Positions 24,657 to 36,110 of a stretch of DNA of 64,000 nt are shown here, in pieces; the stretch's first letter is position 1, and every line of letters starts with the position of its first letter. Under the pieces are notes generated by a model. It searched no databases. It saw only the letters and a program-made list of their open reading frames with translations, and was not told the origin of the DNA. A program made the translations under genes and the position numbers. The stretch spans positions 311,001 to 375,000 of the forward strand of contig JAVLUZ010000204.1 of assembly GCA_036768485.1 (NCBI GenBank), given 5' to 3'. This DNA is from Mermis nigrescens (lineage: Eukaryota > Nematoda > Enoplea > Mermithida > Mermithidae).

Positions 24657-25523
24657 ACATCGTTTTCACACAATTTGAGAATTTTAGTACATTTATGCGT
24701 ATAACTTTTGATCCGCCGGTATTTGTTAATAAAATAAATACAATACATGATCACAATTCATTCAGCTTGCTCAAAAATTAGTCTGTGTTTCATGTTATAA
24801 CATGCCTACTGTGTGACAGTCGGTAAAAGCTGATGAACCTGCTCACCATCGAATAACTCATTTGAGTGAAGTGAGGTTTTTTGAGATGAACTAAAGAACT
24901 ACTGAACGGATTTTTATGAAATAAAGTGTTTTTTAAAAGACAATTTTGAAATAAAATATTTCGCAAAAAAGTATAGCTAGCTCATGTCTACAGTATGCCA
25001 CGCTTGAAAAAAGTGCTCAAACTTTGCTTGGTCATTACAGTATACAGGTTAAGTTTTATATTTTGGTAAATAGCAAAATAGTTAGATATTTTTATGCTCT
25101 AAATCTCACCCTTTTATGTTTTTCGTGTTTCCGAATAGTTCGTCCTGCAATTTCAATTTAATTTTTTTCCAATATGGTTGCTTCCATAAGGTATGTATTT
25201 TAATCGCGCTATTCTTCATATTTTTAAAAGTTTAAGACATTTTGGAAAGCTCAAAAAAGTTCGTTTGAATGATATCCTATTTGTCTGATTTACTGAAGAA
25301 TTCCACTTTTCAATATGGCTGCCAGGATGGCTGTCATAGTGTATTGACGTTTTTAGCTATTATTCTGTGAGTTTCTGACATTATTTCAAAAATTTTTTGC
25401 AGTAAATAGCTAGAAAATTTAAGGTTCTTCCTGATGAGATATGTCTCATATTCTATATCCTTCTAGTTTGTTCAGGAAAGTTCAAAAACCCCTAAATTAT
25501 TCATTGTATAGTGAAAATGATGT
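24657..25523 (+). mobile_element. Non-autonomous DNA transposon with ACGTCGTTTTCAC-type ends
   Basis: The ends read ACATCGTTTTCAC and GTGAAAATGATGT, near-perfect 13-bp terminal inverted repeats. An inverted, slightly shorter copy lies at 37,897-38,628 inside the gypsy element. Shared internal words include ATGATCACAATTCATTCAGC and CTGCCAGGATGGCTGTCAT. No transposase frame is visible. It is absent from the right arm, so it arrived after the arms formed. Confidence 0.75.
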
Positions 25524-25542
25524 AAATACAGGACCGCTCCGT

Positions 25543-25943
25543 GTCAACTGATTCAACACGGGAACGGCGCAACTGTATTTGCCTTCGGGAATTACTTAGG
25601 TACCTACGCTGCTCTCAGCGCTGGCCAGGTTCGCAAGATCGCTGGGCGACTCTTAACCCGTTGGCCCTTGTAGACCTACGGCTTCGACTCCCTCGGTTCT
25701 AATATTGCTGACCGCTTCTTGTCAGGAGTCTCAGCAGCTACGCCCTAAAACCTACCTCTGAGTACCTACCTAAATCCCGGTATACTGGCAAGGTCAGTTG
25801 ATCTATCTCAACCCACAACTCAAGTTGATAATTTAACTTCTTTTCTTGGGTTAGGCTGGCTTGAAATGTTTTTGGTCTCTAATTAGTGTAGCACTCTAAA
25901 TTTCGAATACAACAACAGCGAGCTCTCAACTGGACAGTCATCA
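25543..25943 (-). repeat. LTR-like repeat, isolated copy
   Basis: On the minus strand it begins TGATGACTGTCCAGTTGAG and is related along its length to the copy at 30,188-30,580. It stands alone beside the TIR transposon and looks like a solo LTR. The 3' boundary is less clear than the start. Confidence 0.6.
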
Positions 25944-27120
25944 TAAAATATTAAATATAATTTTAGCTGTTTTTGGGTTGAGAGAAAGATAAGAGAATTT
26001 ACTTAACAAACAGAAGATATTATCATAAACTATTTACCTTTCAATTCAGTCGAAAGTAAATATTAAAATAATCGTCGAGTCGCCCCACCAACCCTCGATG
26101 TAACTTATCTTTCGGCGGTTTTTTTCCGCTATTTATTACACGAATGCACAAAGCACGGCTGTGAGCCGACACACAACAAATAAAATTGTGAACGCGCAGC
26201 TCAGAATAAACGCCACTCCGTCAGAACTCAGACTGACTCTATCCTACTAAGATAGCTACAGTAATATGATGTCAACGAAAACAAAAAGCAACGATTGAAT
26301 TTACTTTTTACAGAGTCATAAGATAGGGCAAATTACAGCGGTAAGTTCAAATGAGTAAATTACTGATGCTAGCATTTACGTAACTCTGCTTTACCGGACA
26401 AGTACCTAATATAATTTTGAATTGAAAAATAAGAGTTAATTGAGAAGTGATAGGCATAACCTCGAGCTAACACATCCTTAGGATGGCTACTCGACTAGTT
26501 ATGAAAATCCAATATCGTATGACGTTATAATTGACTGACCTCCGCGAACTAATGATGAAATGTTCGAATACTGCTCGTAACGTGTAACTGTTGTAGTTAC
26601 AATGACGTGAATTGACTTCTGAAGTCTTGAGCCACTGGACATCTAGATTAAGTGCATATAAAAAGAGGGGTTGTTGAGCATGATAATGCGAGTGCGAATA
26701 TCTCGTTTAGTAGTATTCGTAGTAAAAACCAATTATGAACAGTAAAATTTAATGAAAAAAAAATTTAATCACGATTATCTAATAGAAAACGTACCTAAAT
26801 TGAATTTATATTCTCAGTCAAATATTATCAACGAACATTCCCTCTTGCACTTCCATCATTGATCAACAATCGATATGAAAAATTGTCTATATTATCAACT
26901 GATATCTGCAAATTAACAATACCTCGATGTATTATTCTAAAATTGTTAAGAACTTCATTTTTTAAGCGAAATTTGATTAGAAATATTTACTTAAGTTTCA
27001 AAAAATCTCGTATCCTAGAGTAATTTATCTGAATGCATTTTCCAAGGAATTGCATTTAAAATTATAAAATTATCATATTAATTTACTACTAGGCTATGAA
27101 TTAAAAAATATCATTTTTAG

Positions 27121-27263
27121 ATGTGTCGTTATACGCTGACGGCAGACTCAGGTGCTTGAATACGCAAGTCGAGGACAAAAATTCAGTAAACTTCTATCAT
27201 GGAGACTATAAGCATATGGCGGTTTCAAGATGGCCGAAACGCGATTGCAAGCATTTTGATCAT
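27121..27263 (+). CDS. Copy C exon 5: middle protease exon
   Basis: An acceptor (TTTTTAG) is followed by 143 nt and a GTAAAT donor. It enters with 2 nt, which completes the codon left by exon 4, and leaves in phase 0. It encodes LYADGRLRCLNTQVEDK then HMAVSRWPKRDCKHF, 47 full codons without a stop. The place and phase fit the stretch after the CGWG strand of an S1A domain, but the sequence is not close to a canonical trypsin there. Copy D has the same acceptor and donor with 145 nt and a one-base deletion that destroys the frame, which lowers certainty that this is coding. Confidence 0.6.
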
Positions 27264-28870
27264 GTAAATAATTCAGGTTTCAAGTAGTTTAACGCAATAG
27301 GATTTCATGACACGTGTGGATCGAATAGGTTTCAGGAATCAAGAAAAAGCGAAGGTAAACTTTTTCAAAAAAAGTTAGAATAAAGTCAAAAAATTATATG
27401 AAGAAACTAATTTTGTACGAGGATCTGAGGTAATCTCCAGAAGTATTCGTGATATTTTACCGTATACATATGTCCATCGCTTTTCAAGCCAAGATAAAAT
27501 TACTGCCTTCACTGCTCCTCAGATTTCGCTGCTACTACGAAGCCACGCTGGAACTTGCACAAAATAGGGACGACAGTTATTCAAATATTATGACAAATTA
27601 ACTAGTAATTAGATTATAAGAATTTCTTTTAATCTCACTTTATCAGGTCACTTTAGTCAGGTAAAACTAAACTTTTTTAGGTATCTGGTCTTTAGATGGC
27701 AAGTTTTCAGAACGGGTATTTACCTCTGATCCGGCCGCTCTGCGCTCCCTTGTGAAGAATTATTTATGATCATAGACGAGAAGGTTGCCACGATTCATTC
27801 TCTCTCGTGCAAGTTTTTTCATCCACGCAAAAAATAAATTGATCTCCATCTAGCGTTGTTTAGCGTTTTTCAAATATCGTTAAATTTTAGAGTGCATTTT
27901 TCAGCATCATATACAGTTTCGTATTCTTAAAGTATTCTAATTAAACTAGAAATGCAGTTCAATACGCACGTGCACTGATATTCTAATCGAAAAGCAAAAC
28001 TAAATTTTAAAATTTTTTCTTTGGCAGGAGAAGTAAAAACATTTCGCATTGTAAAAGGCATTCCACTGAAGTTTCAAGGATAACGCTTTATTATACGCCA
28101 ACTAAGGTTTTCATATTAAAAAGCTTGACTTCATCCCTGGATTCGCAATATTTAAATTGAAAAATCGTTCAAGACGTCTAAATTTAAGCGCTCTTTTACT
28201 TTAAAGTGACAGCTCTGCGACAAAACAGTCATTCTGACCTTATTTTATTGAATTTCGCATATTTTCACTTGAAAATATATTTTGTTTTTATCAAAAAAAG
28301 CGAAGAAAATCGATGGTATAGAAAAACTCAGTTTCCAAATTCACCCATTAAGCTCTGTCATTGGCATTGTGACATCTCGATGAAAAACGGAAAAAAATTC
28401 AATTTGGGAGTCCTGCGAGCCTGTTGGATTTTTTTTGTTTCCGGGAATCAATCACCAAAATAACTCAGCCCCTTGTGTACTCTTTTTATAACTCGTCATA
28501 ACAAACGTGCTAATTTAATTCGTGTGTGTTTGATCCCACTTTCATTCGTTCATAGTTCCTAACTATCATAAGCGGCAGCAAGTGAGCTGTGCAGATGGGT
28601 TGAAATCTTGAAACGCCGAAAATTCAATTCTGGGGGTATAGACGTCACAACTCCTATCCTACGTCTATAATGTAGTCACAGCTTATAGATGTAGTCACAG
28701 TTGAAGCATTTAAAATTTGAAATTCTATTTCTGCGAGAAATCATGAATATTATTGATTCTGCTTCTACATTACATAATATTATGTAGCCCAGAAGATTTA
28801 ATGAAAAAATTAGGAAGAATATATCAAACTAGTTTTTACCAAAAATTCAACTGATTTGGGATTCCTGCAG

Positions 28871-28966
28871 GAAAAAACAGGATTAGTTGATTTAGGAGAC
28901 CTCGAATACGACGAAACTTCAAAATGTTTGGACCAACATAGAACTATATTCAAAAAACTTCCTGGA
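28871..28966 (+). CDS. Copy C exon 6: loop before the GDSG box, 3' end uncertain
   Basis: It follows acceptor CCTGCAG and is open in phase 0, encoding KTGLVDLGDLEYDETSKC, which looks like the strand and Cys before the specificity loop of S1A proteases. I end it at 28,966 because a GTTTCT donor there keeps phase 0 for exon 7; another GT at 28,977 would not. The Cys normally found two residues before GDSG is then missing, although the next codons do read VSC. Copy D (46,192-46,089) clearly aligns but has a 2-base longer start and lacks 4 bases in the middle. One of the two copies is shifted. Confidence 0.5.
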
Positions 28967-29407
28967 GTTTCTTGCAGTCTTTAGATGCTAAAAAAAAGCT
29001 TACTGAGAAATGTCGAAAAAAAGTATTTCCGAGTATATTACTCTGACCATCAATTTTGGGACTCCCTTTTAAGTATCAATTTTTTTTTCAATTCAGAAAA
29101 TTTTCGAATTAAATTTTTTATAATTTAATTCAGCCCGGCTGCGATGAACAGGCGTTAAATGTAGAACGCAGATATTTAACTCGCCGGTCGCTTTTTTCGG
29201 AAGATATTGTCTTGCACACTTAAAGCACACCGCACACATCGTCTATGGAATACTAAAAATCACTGTATGAACGACTTTTTTCTAATTGCACCACTTCTAG
29301 CTTTGCTTCTGAAATTCTTTTTCGGTTTATACACTGCGCAGTACATGTAAGAGTTATGCTAATATAGGTGTATAATTACATAAACAGATTTTTTATCTTT
29401 TTTTGAG

Positions 29408-29605
29408 GGAGATTCTGGAAGCGCAGCAGTTTGCCGCTTAAAAAATGAGCAAAGCTATACTTTGATAGGCGTCGTTTCGGCCCACTCCGGTACTTGTAAT
29501 CAAGAAGTGGCATTGTATGCCCACGTTCCCAAACATATTTCATGGATTAGAGCGAAAATTCAAGCACCATTCAATCTGTCTTGTCCTTTGAATTGTTTTA
29601 CGTGA
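29408..29605 (+). CDS. Copy C exon 7: catalytic Ser and C-terminus
   Basis: The exon opens after TTTTGAG with GDSGSAAVCRLK (catalytic Ser; the usual second Gly of GDSGG is Ser), followed by TLIGVVSAHSGTCNQ, the YAHVPKHISWIR helix and a tail ending in SCPLNCFT and TGA. It is 66 codons including the stop, exactly the length of the copy D exon (45,677-45,480), which keeps the standard GDSGG. The two tail Cys are outside the usual protease fold and could pair with each other or link to another chain. It is in phase 0, consistent with exon 6 as drawn. Confidence 0.88.
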   Translation, partial: GDSGSAAVCRLKNEQSYTLIGVVSAHSGTCNQEVALYAHVPKHISWIRAKIQAPFNLSCPLNCFT

Positions 29606-30187
29606 ATATTTCACGTACTTATGTAAGTACGTATCTCGTACGGTGTTACTGCACAAGATAAGGTGTACTGTAATATTCCTCTGATAATTGTTGGTTTTTC
29701 AATGAATAATACTGATCAATCAGTTAGTCGATTTAATGTACTTGAAGGAGGAGTTACATATTTGGCACATTAGGTCCATAAAATTAATTTAAGGTCACTT
29801 TTTGTTGTAAAGTTAATGTACAAGAATAAGTAGGTACGTCGTAGCCATACAAGTACAATAGTGAGGGTAAGGAGAATCCGACGGACCCTCCCCAAATTCG
29901 ATATTTACCCCAGAATTGAATTTTTGATGCTATTTTTGGCGGTTTTACCCCTTCAGATAGTTTTCCAGAATTTGACTACTGCCCATTTACGATCGTAGCC
30001 TGTTTACACGTAAACTTACCACTAGAATAGGTACATCCGCTTTTACAGTCATAAGTTCACCTTGAAAATTTTTACTGCTTCTGTTTAACTAAGGTGAATA
30101 CTTTTGAGTTTATATTTTTCAATGCAAAACTTATCTACCTACTTTCTTACCCCAAATTCATGAAATATATTACTTAATTTTTAAGTA
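29606..30187. other. 3' flank of copy C and inner end of the left arm
   Basis: To about 30,000 the sequence still pairs with 45,480-45,130, including a MITE-like C-rich block (29,865-29,985 against 45,150-45,275) with GGCGGTTTTACCCCTTCAGA. After 30,000 no counterpart is visible because the right arm is cut by a Tc1/mariner element. I could not identify a polyadenylation signal with confidence. Confidence 0.6.
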
Positions 30188-30580
30188 TGATGACTGCCCA
30201 GTTGAGAGCTCACTGTTGTTGGAATCAAGGTTTATGAGTACTATTAGGAGCCAAAACGTTTTGAATCTGTTTGACATTGGAAAGTAAGTTAATTTATCAA
30301 CTTGAGAATTGTTGGGGTCTGAGATAGGTCGACTGACCTTGCGAGCTTACCGGGGCTTAGGTAAGTAGTCAGAATTAGGTCTTAGGGCATAGCTGCCAAG
30401 ATCCTCCGTGAAAGCGCGGTCAGCAATATTAGGACCAAGGAGGGTCTTAGGGTTGAGAGCCGAACTTTGCGCTTGAAGCAACCTGACCGGCACTGAGAGC
30501 AGAGCAAGTACTTAAGTAACTCCCAAAGGTAAATACTAGGTGTTTCTGTGTCGATCTTGTAGGCGACAGAGACTCAAGCA
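30188..30580 (+). repeat. LTR-like repeat, candidate 5' LTR of the gypsy element
   Basis: It begins TGATGACTGCCCAGTTGAG and ends ACTCAAGCA, giving TG...CA ends. The last 91 bases recur in the same orientation at 41,688-41,778 and both stop matching exactly after CAAGCA. Related copies stand at 25,543-25,943 and about 9,683-9,966. No convincing primer-binding site follows and there are no matching target duplications, so the LTR reading is an inference. Confidence 0.55.
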
Positions 30581-30633
30581 TTTATGCAGGAAAGTCCCAC
30601 TTCAAGGTTGTTAGCTGCAACCAAACTGGTCAG

Positions 30634-30901
30634 CACACCTGGGCGTGGGGGGGTTTGGGGCGGGATATGCAACCCCCAAGAAATCAAAATACCCCCCCAG
30701 AAATCAAAATACCCCCCCCCAGAATTCAATTTTTGAAAATTTTTTTTCGTTTTTTTCGCAATTTTTGATGTCAATGGATAGTGCTTGATGAGAAACGTCG
30801 AAAAATGGTGTTTTTATTGCCCTACCACCATTTTTAAGGCCATTTTTTGACTTTCAAAAAATCTTGCGCCCCCCCCCAGAATTTTTTGCTGCCCACGTAT
30901 G
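30634..30901 (+). mobile_element. hAT-type MITE copy 5 with target duplication
   Basis: The ends are CACACCTGGGCGTGGGG and TGCTGCCCACGTATG. It is flanked by CTGGTCAG (30,626-30,633) and CAGGTCAG (30,902-30,909), 7 of 8 matching. It lies just after the LTR-like repeat, so it inserted into the gypsy element. Confidence 0.9.
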
Positions 30902-30909
30902 CAGGTCAG

Positions 30910-31440
30910 TCATCACAAAATTTATTTTCCTACCCAAAAAATTATCATTTTTGGTGATCTAAACATGTGTTACGATTTGTTCACTCTGTTATTGTATCGA
31001 CCACATTGCGGCAGTGTGCTAATTAAGTAAGCATTTGTGGCAACGAAATTTTGTGTATTGTGGCATTTTCGCCTTTTTTCATATTCGTCAAACTTATGGT
31101 GACGACAAGGACGCTCATATTTTTCCATATATGTCAACTCTACAGCAATAATTCCTCATCATTCACCTTTGATGACTCATTTTGTCACCTAGGTTTTTCA
31201 TCTTTTTTTTGCGTTAGGTTTGCACATACTATGTTGTGTAGGCTTAGACTTAATAGATGTATAATTCATGTTTGATACATCTTACTGTGTGTAAGTGAGT
31301 ATGACAGACGTCAGGAGGAACCTCTTTTCTATGGGGTCAGATTCAAATAATTTTTCTCAAAATTTTAACATAGTCGCATTTTTCATACCTAATGTTACAT
31401 TTTTGTACGTTTTTATTGTTTAAAAAATAGGGTTTAAGAA
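30910..31440. other. Untranslated leader region of the gypsy element
   Basis: I see no gene or repeat here. An open frame at 31,051-31,275 is T-rich and has no recognisable motif. Confidence 0.5.
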
Positions 31441-33895
31441 AACTCAGTGCATGCTTCCCACAAAAAAATCCCCACTGCCGCCACGTACGACTAGACAAAG
31501 TCAAAACAAACAAACTGGTTCTGCACTAAAAGCAAATGACAAAGTATCCCCTGGCAAATCTGTCATATGTGTTGTCATCCGATGATTAATCAACACCTGG
31601 CAGCATTCCTACCTCTAATACCAATGCCTTTTGCAAAAATTTTTCTGACAACAGGATTGTAAGTAACAAACCCACGTTAATCGCAACAAATAACCCCAAA
31701 ATCAATTACGAGCTACATATCCACGCGTCAAAAGCCAAGAGTGATGTTGGCCTAAGCCTAAATGACAAAAATACTCACACAGAACCCGTCGCATCTAAAA
31801 AGCTATTCTCCACCTGTTAGAAAATATGCACTTGCAATTTTCACATCTATCTTCACGCATTGAGCAAGATAATTACAAGAAAACCGTGGAAATGCGACAA
31901 ATTTGTGCTGAACTAAGTAACTTACTCATAACCACATACTTCTCCCAAATGCGACAAGATTAATCAATCTAAGTAATTAAACAACAACGAAAAATCTGCA
32001 TCACTTTACTCAGTTTTGTCTTCTAATTGCAAGGAGAAAAATTTGTTCCAACAATTAAAAAAAGACTAAGTAACAAAGATACTGTCAAATTACCCAGACA
32101 AGAAAGCAAAATGTTGGAACAAGTGAAACTCACATCTGCAAGTTTTTCGCCAATCATTTGCTCTTCAGAGGTATGATCTCAATCAAACTTGTTCGCAAAA
32201 AACTTGTACCTAGTTTTCTGATGCGTGCGCCTCCGCCTGCCAAATATACGAATAATCCATCAAATATTGTTTTGCAGCAGTCACAAAAACCCACTTCGGC
32301 TGAACTTTTACCTAAGATTTTGCAGCAGTTTTTAGCTCAACCACCACCCAAATTTGTACCTAATTCCTTGCACACAATTTCTGCAGCCGTCATTATTGAT
32401 TTTGCAGGGGTCGTTAAATCTAATTACGCCTGAATTTGTATCTAATTCTTTGAACATGACTTTGCAGCTGTTGTTAAATCCTCTGCCGCTGCAATATTTT
32501 TCTCAAAATGCTGACTTTGCGCCAACTGATTGTATTATACAACCTCTGAATGTCGATTTACTTTTGCAGGACAGTTCTCTGCCTTACGCGAATAATCCTC
32601 TACCCAATGACAAAAATTTTGCTTCGCAAATCCCATCAAGTTCAGCAAATCAGCGCCATGTCACATTTTCTCACGGAGGCTACAATAGTTCTGATTGTGC
32701 GTCATACCGCTGTACACATTGTAATCGTAAGCTGCAATATCATTGCCATAACTCAAATTCTTCATCATCTTCTAACAATATGATGTAACTTGCTGATGTT
32801 TTAAATTGTGGCCCATTTTTGCAGCAAATGCAAATTGCACTTGCTAGTAAAAAATATTTCCAAGGCGAAAAAACTTAAATGTGCTCATTTTTTGCCAAAT
32901 TTGAATGACTCAGAAACGGTCATAATATCCATATATGTGCGCCTCTCAAACTGTTACCATCATTTTTGGACCCATATGCTTCGTGTTTATATCATTCATT
33001 GCCGTTGGACATTAAAAGGTCATATACAAAAACAAAATATGCTATGATTGCCGAACTTCATCTGCTCAATAACGATACATTGTATGATCGCTTCCTTGAC
33101 CATAAACAACAGACCAATGAATCCGTTAAATCTTATTATCTTACGATCCACAAAGAATTAAATCAAACACAACCTCACATTGACGCTAACTCACCTTAAT
33201 TTGACTAAATGCTTCAACATCAGTTAAAAATGTGGTCTAATTCCAGAAATCACGAGGGAAGCCTATTGCCATGCTCCCAAGGCCCCTCTTCACGAATTTT
33301 TGCATAACGCAATTTGCATCAAATATGCAAATAATCAATTTGTATCTTAAAAAGCATTAACACCTTATGTGTTGGTAAGAGCTACCCCAATAGGAGGTGC
33401 ATTATCAAAAGGCACATCGCGTTTCTTAAATAATAATTACTCAATTGTTCGCAGTCCAGAACACTGTATCACTCAACTCACATGGACAATGAAAATTCTT
33501 CACGAAAGTTTTGCACATTTTGCAAACAAAAAGGACATGTCTACAATGAGTTTCTTGAGGGACAAAATAAAGCGCATCACTCAATTACGCTGATTGTCAA
33601 AGAAATAAAACTTGTAGCACAAAATCGAAGTCATTCATGTTCATTTACTCAGCAAAATTGCTCGCCATCACATTCGAATTTTCATAAACGGCAATCTTTG
33701 CAGTCTCAACTTTGTAATCGGAGTCAAAATTGTTTGTCGAATTACCAAAATAATGACTTGCGTCTTGATTTGAGACAATCTCGTCAACCTTTAGAACAAA
33801 ATTATAACGATTATCAGCACAATCAATGCAATAATTACCAAAATCAGCATTTTGGCAATCAATATTCATCTCATGATTTTCGACAAAATTATTAG
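31441..33895 (+). pseudogene. gypsy gag remnant
   Basis: A string of fragments in changing frames runs in the + direction. The capsid-like part is visible at 32,966-33,199 (SLPLDIKRSYTKTKYAM, then HKQQTNESVKSYYLTI). A zinc knuckle follows at about 33,510: CTFCKQKGHVYNEF, where the last Cys of the C-X2-C-X4-H-X4-C pattern is Glu. After it comes a Gln/Asn-rich tail (33,600-33,895). Low-complexity Pro/Gln/Leu stretches fill 32,160-32,790. It is certainly retroelement gag by position and knuckle, and not functional. Confidence 0.7.
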
Positions 33896-34149
33896 AATAT
33901 TAATTTTCTCACAGAACAACATACGACGTATTATAATTTTAATTATATCTCCAATGTTCCTTGTGTTTGTCCGTATGTAACATATCTGCCAAATGCCAAT
34001 GCCTTAACCTACCCTTCCATCTGCAAACAATGTAAATACAGTTACAGTGCAAACATCAAAAACAAATAAACCAAAAAAATTATACGCATCTCAAGAATTC
34101 CTCAAATTAATATGATTGTTTGCAATAACGTCTAGCAATTTATAAAAAA

Positions 34150-34676
34150 TTGACAAACTCACCTACAAAACCAATTGATGGGAAAATTCCGATCATTAGC
34201 CATGCTGGAACAAATTTACCTACAATTGTAGCAAAGATTCATGGCATAAAGGTACCCGCATTAATTGATACAGCTTTCCAGGTCACTATGATGACTACTG
34301 CTGAATTTCTACAGCTTGAATTTAAAATACCGCCAAAGCAAACGGCAGAAGTAGTGCATGGTGTTGTTGAAATGACAACTGTTGTTTGATTTAAGATCCA
34401 AATGCACATAACAATTGCCAATCAACTGATTCATGCGGTAGTATCAATTATCAATCATTTGCCGGAAGACTTGCTTTTAGGTTTGGATTTTTGTTGTTAC
34501 AGTCTACTATGGGTGAATCCTATCGAAGATTGTGCATTCATTAATGGCATGAAACTGAAGCTCTTGTCTCATAGCAAAAAAAATACAACTTTGTACGAAT
34601 CTAAAAGCAGATATTGCTTGTCCAGTGTGTGTCCACGTTTCACTGTCATAATCAATTGTTATTCAGCCTATGTATG
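34150..34676 (+). pseudogene. gypsy aspartic protease remnant
   Basis: It reads LPTIVAKIHGIKVPALIDTA, placing the retropepsin active-site triad at IDTA (the family has DTG or DSG), followed by the flap region. A stop at 34,388 separates it from the second part, where IINHLPEDLLLGLDF is the typical ILG-type motif near the protease end. In retroelements this enzyme cuts Gag-Pol. Confidence 0.7.
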
Positions 34677-34899
34677 AAGTCAAAACCCCTGGATACATTA
34701 GCCATGGGTGCTTCCAGTAAAATATTGCTCTCTTTGAACCAAATCTCGAATTCATGCAGAAAACTTTGCTGTTTGTTGCTCCTACAATCGTTGTTCTGTC
34801 TCTTTCGGTCTTTCCTCTGCGTGTTTGTATTATTTCAAATTAACCAATCCGTATTGACACCGGAAAATATATTGGATCACTCACAGCCAATGTAGGAGT

Positions 34900-36110
34900 G
34901 ATGTCTCATGTTGCCAATTCAGACAATAAGTCGCCAGAATTTTTTCGTCAATAATTAAAGCTTTACAAGGCTGTGTTGTTAATTCGCAACAAGAACACCA
35001 AATTTGTGAACTTTTCCAATGATATGATTCCATTTTCACATAAAAAGGCGAGCCTCTTGGCAGAACTCTGTTGGTCAAACATCATATTGACACAAGGGAT
35101 AATCCCTCTGTTGTCAAAAAAACGTACCATGTTGAACATGCACAAAGAAGTGCTCTGCAAAAAGTGATCAACGAAATGCTTGTCAAAAAATTATTTGTCC
35201 AACAACAAGCCTGTGGGCCAGCTTGTTATTATTAATTGGCAAAAAAAGATGATACCCTCTATCCTGTTGTCAATTATTGCTGACTAAATGATGTAACCTA
35301 AACGCAGGTTTACCCCTGCCACAGATTTATGACTATTTTGATACTTTAGGGTCTGCTGTGCACACCTGGGCATGGGAGGTTTAGGGGGCTGGCGTATGCA
35401 CTCTCCCAGGAATCAAAATATCCCCCCCCAGAAATCAGAATACTCCCCGAGAGATAGTGCTCAACGAGAAACGTTGAAAAATGGTGTTTTTCACATCATA
35501 TCACGATTTTTAAGGCTGTTTTTTGACCTTTGAAAAATCTTGCACCCCATCTCCCAGAATTTTGGTGCTGCCCACATATGCTGCTGTGTATTTTAGTACT
35601 TTGGACTTAAAATTGGGATATTAGCACATTCCTCTTGTTGATGAATTGCATGAAAAAACCGCATTTATATGACCAGTATGCCATTATGAATTGGAAGTTT
35701 TGCCATTTGGATTTAAAAGTGCTCCAGCCAATTTTCAGAGATTGATGGAGCTAATGCTTGCACGCCTCAATTGGAAAACGTGTTTAGTATACATTAATGA
35801 CATAAGTGTATTTTTGCAAATGTTTAACAAACATCTACAAGATCTCAATGAAGTGTTTAACACTCTACAAAACGCAAATTTATGGATTAAACCTGATAAA
35901 TTTCCTTTCGCCCATGCCGAAGTTCAATTTATCAGCCATTGTATCAGTTTGTTTGGCATCGCTCCTGATTTGTCTAAAGCAGCCGATTCAGTCGTGTTTT
36001 TGAAACCAAAAACAGTTAACGCTCTCCAGAAATTCCTTGGTTTAGTACAATAGTTTAAAAAATTTGTCAAAGATCTTGCAAAAATCGCTAAACCGCTTTT
36101 TTAATAGTTA
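34900..36110 (+). pseudogene. gypsy reverse transcriptase remnant
   Basis: The N-terminal part (35,165-35,340) has VINEMLVKKLFVQQ and AKKDDTLYPVVNYC, matching the KKDG and VDYR motifs. A MITE (35,361-35,580) then splits the gene. The palm resumes with LPFGFKSAPANFQRLM and CLVYINDISVF, where the catalytic YxDD box has become YIND, so the enzyme is dead. The thumb has the NALQKFLGLVQ motif followed by a stop. Frameshifts occur on both sides of the MITE. Confidence 0.85.
35361..35580 (+). mobile_element. hAT-type MITE copy 6 with perfect 8-bp target duplication
   Basis: The ends are CACACCTGGGCATGGGAGG and TGCTGCCCACATATG. CTGCTGTG flanks it on both sides (35,353-35,360 and 35,581-35,588). It splits the reverse transcriptase. 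It is shorter than most copies because part of the T-rich middle is missing. Confidence 0.93.

Larger units (their letters stand above)
23576..27120. other. Intron 4 of copy C
   Basis: It pairs with 52,459-48,209 apart from a left-arm-only block from about 24,657 to 26,610. That block contains a TIR transposon (24,657-25,523), a full LTR-like repeat in minus orientation (25,543-25,943) and about 660 bases with no recognisable content. The shared sequence around 24,280-24,380 is rich in CTTTCTA-type pyrimidine runs, mirrored as AGAAAGAG runs at 49,300-49,410. Confidence 0.65.
13783..29605 (+). other. Gene model, copy C: secreted PAN-trypsin serine protease
   Basis: Seven exons can be joined in compatible phase: 13,783-13,872, 15,697-16,015, 18,430-18,706, 23,301-23,575, 27,121-27,263, 28,871-28,966 (3' end uncertain) and 29,408-29,605, giving about 466 codons. 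The product would be a secreted zymogen: signal peptide, PAN/apple domain, a linker Cys, an Arg activation site, then an S1A domain with His, Asp and Ser. PAN domains usually bind proteins or sugars, so this part may target the protease. The substrate is unknown. Phases were checked by hand, the first and fourth-last junctions agree well in both arms, and an additional exon in the long introns cannot be excluded. Confidence 0.7.
12227..30000 (+). repeat. Left arm of a giant imperfect inverted repeat
   Basis: This interval is, exon by exon and over most of its introns, the reverse complement of 64,000-45,130. Paired landmarks are 13,783/62,445, 15,697/60,807, 18,430/59,375, 23,301/52,734, 27,121/48,208, 28,871/46,192 and 29,408/45,677. 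Differences are substitutions, small indels and one-sided insertions: left-arm-only blocks at about 14,226-14,502, 16,666-18,084 and 24,657-26,610, and right-arm-only blocks at about 48,613-48,922 and 49,770-51,985. The outer end of the right arm lies beyond the window. Confidence 0.9.
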
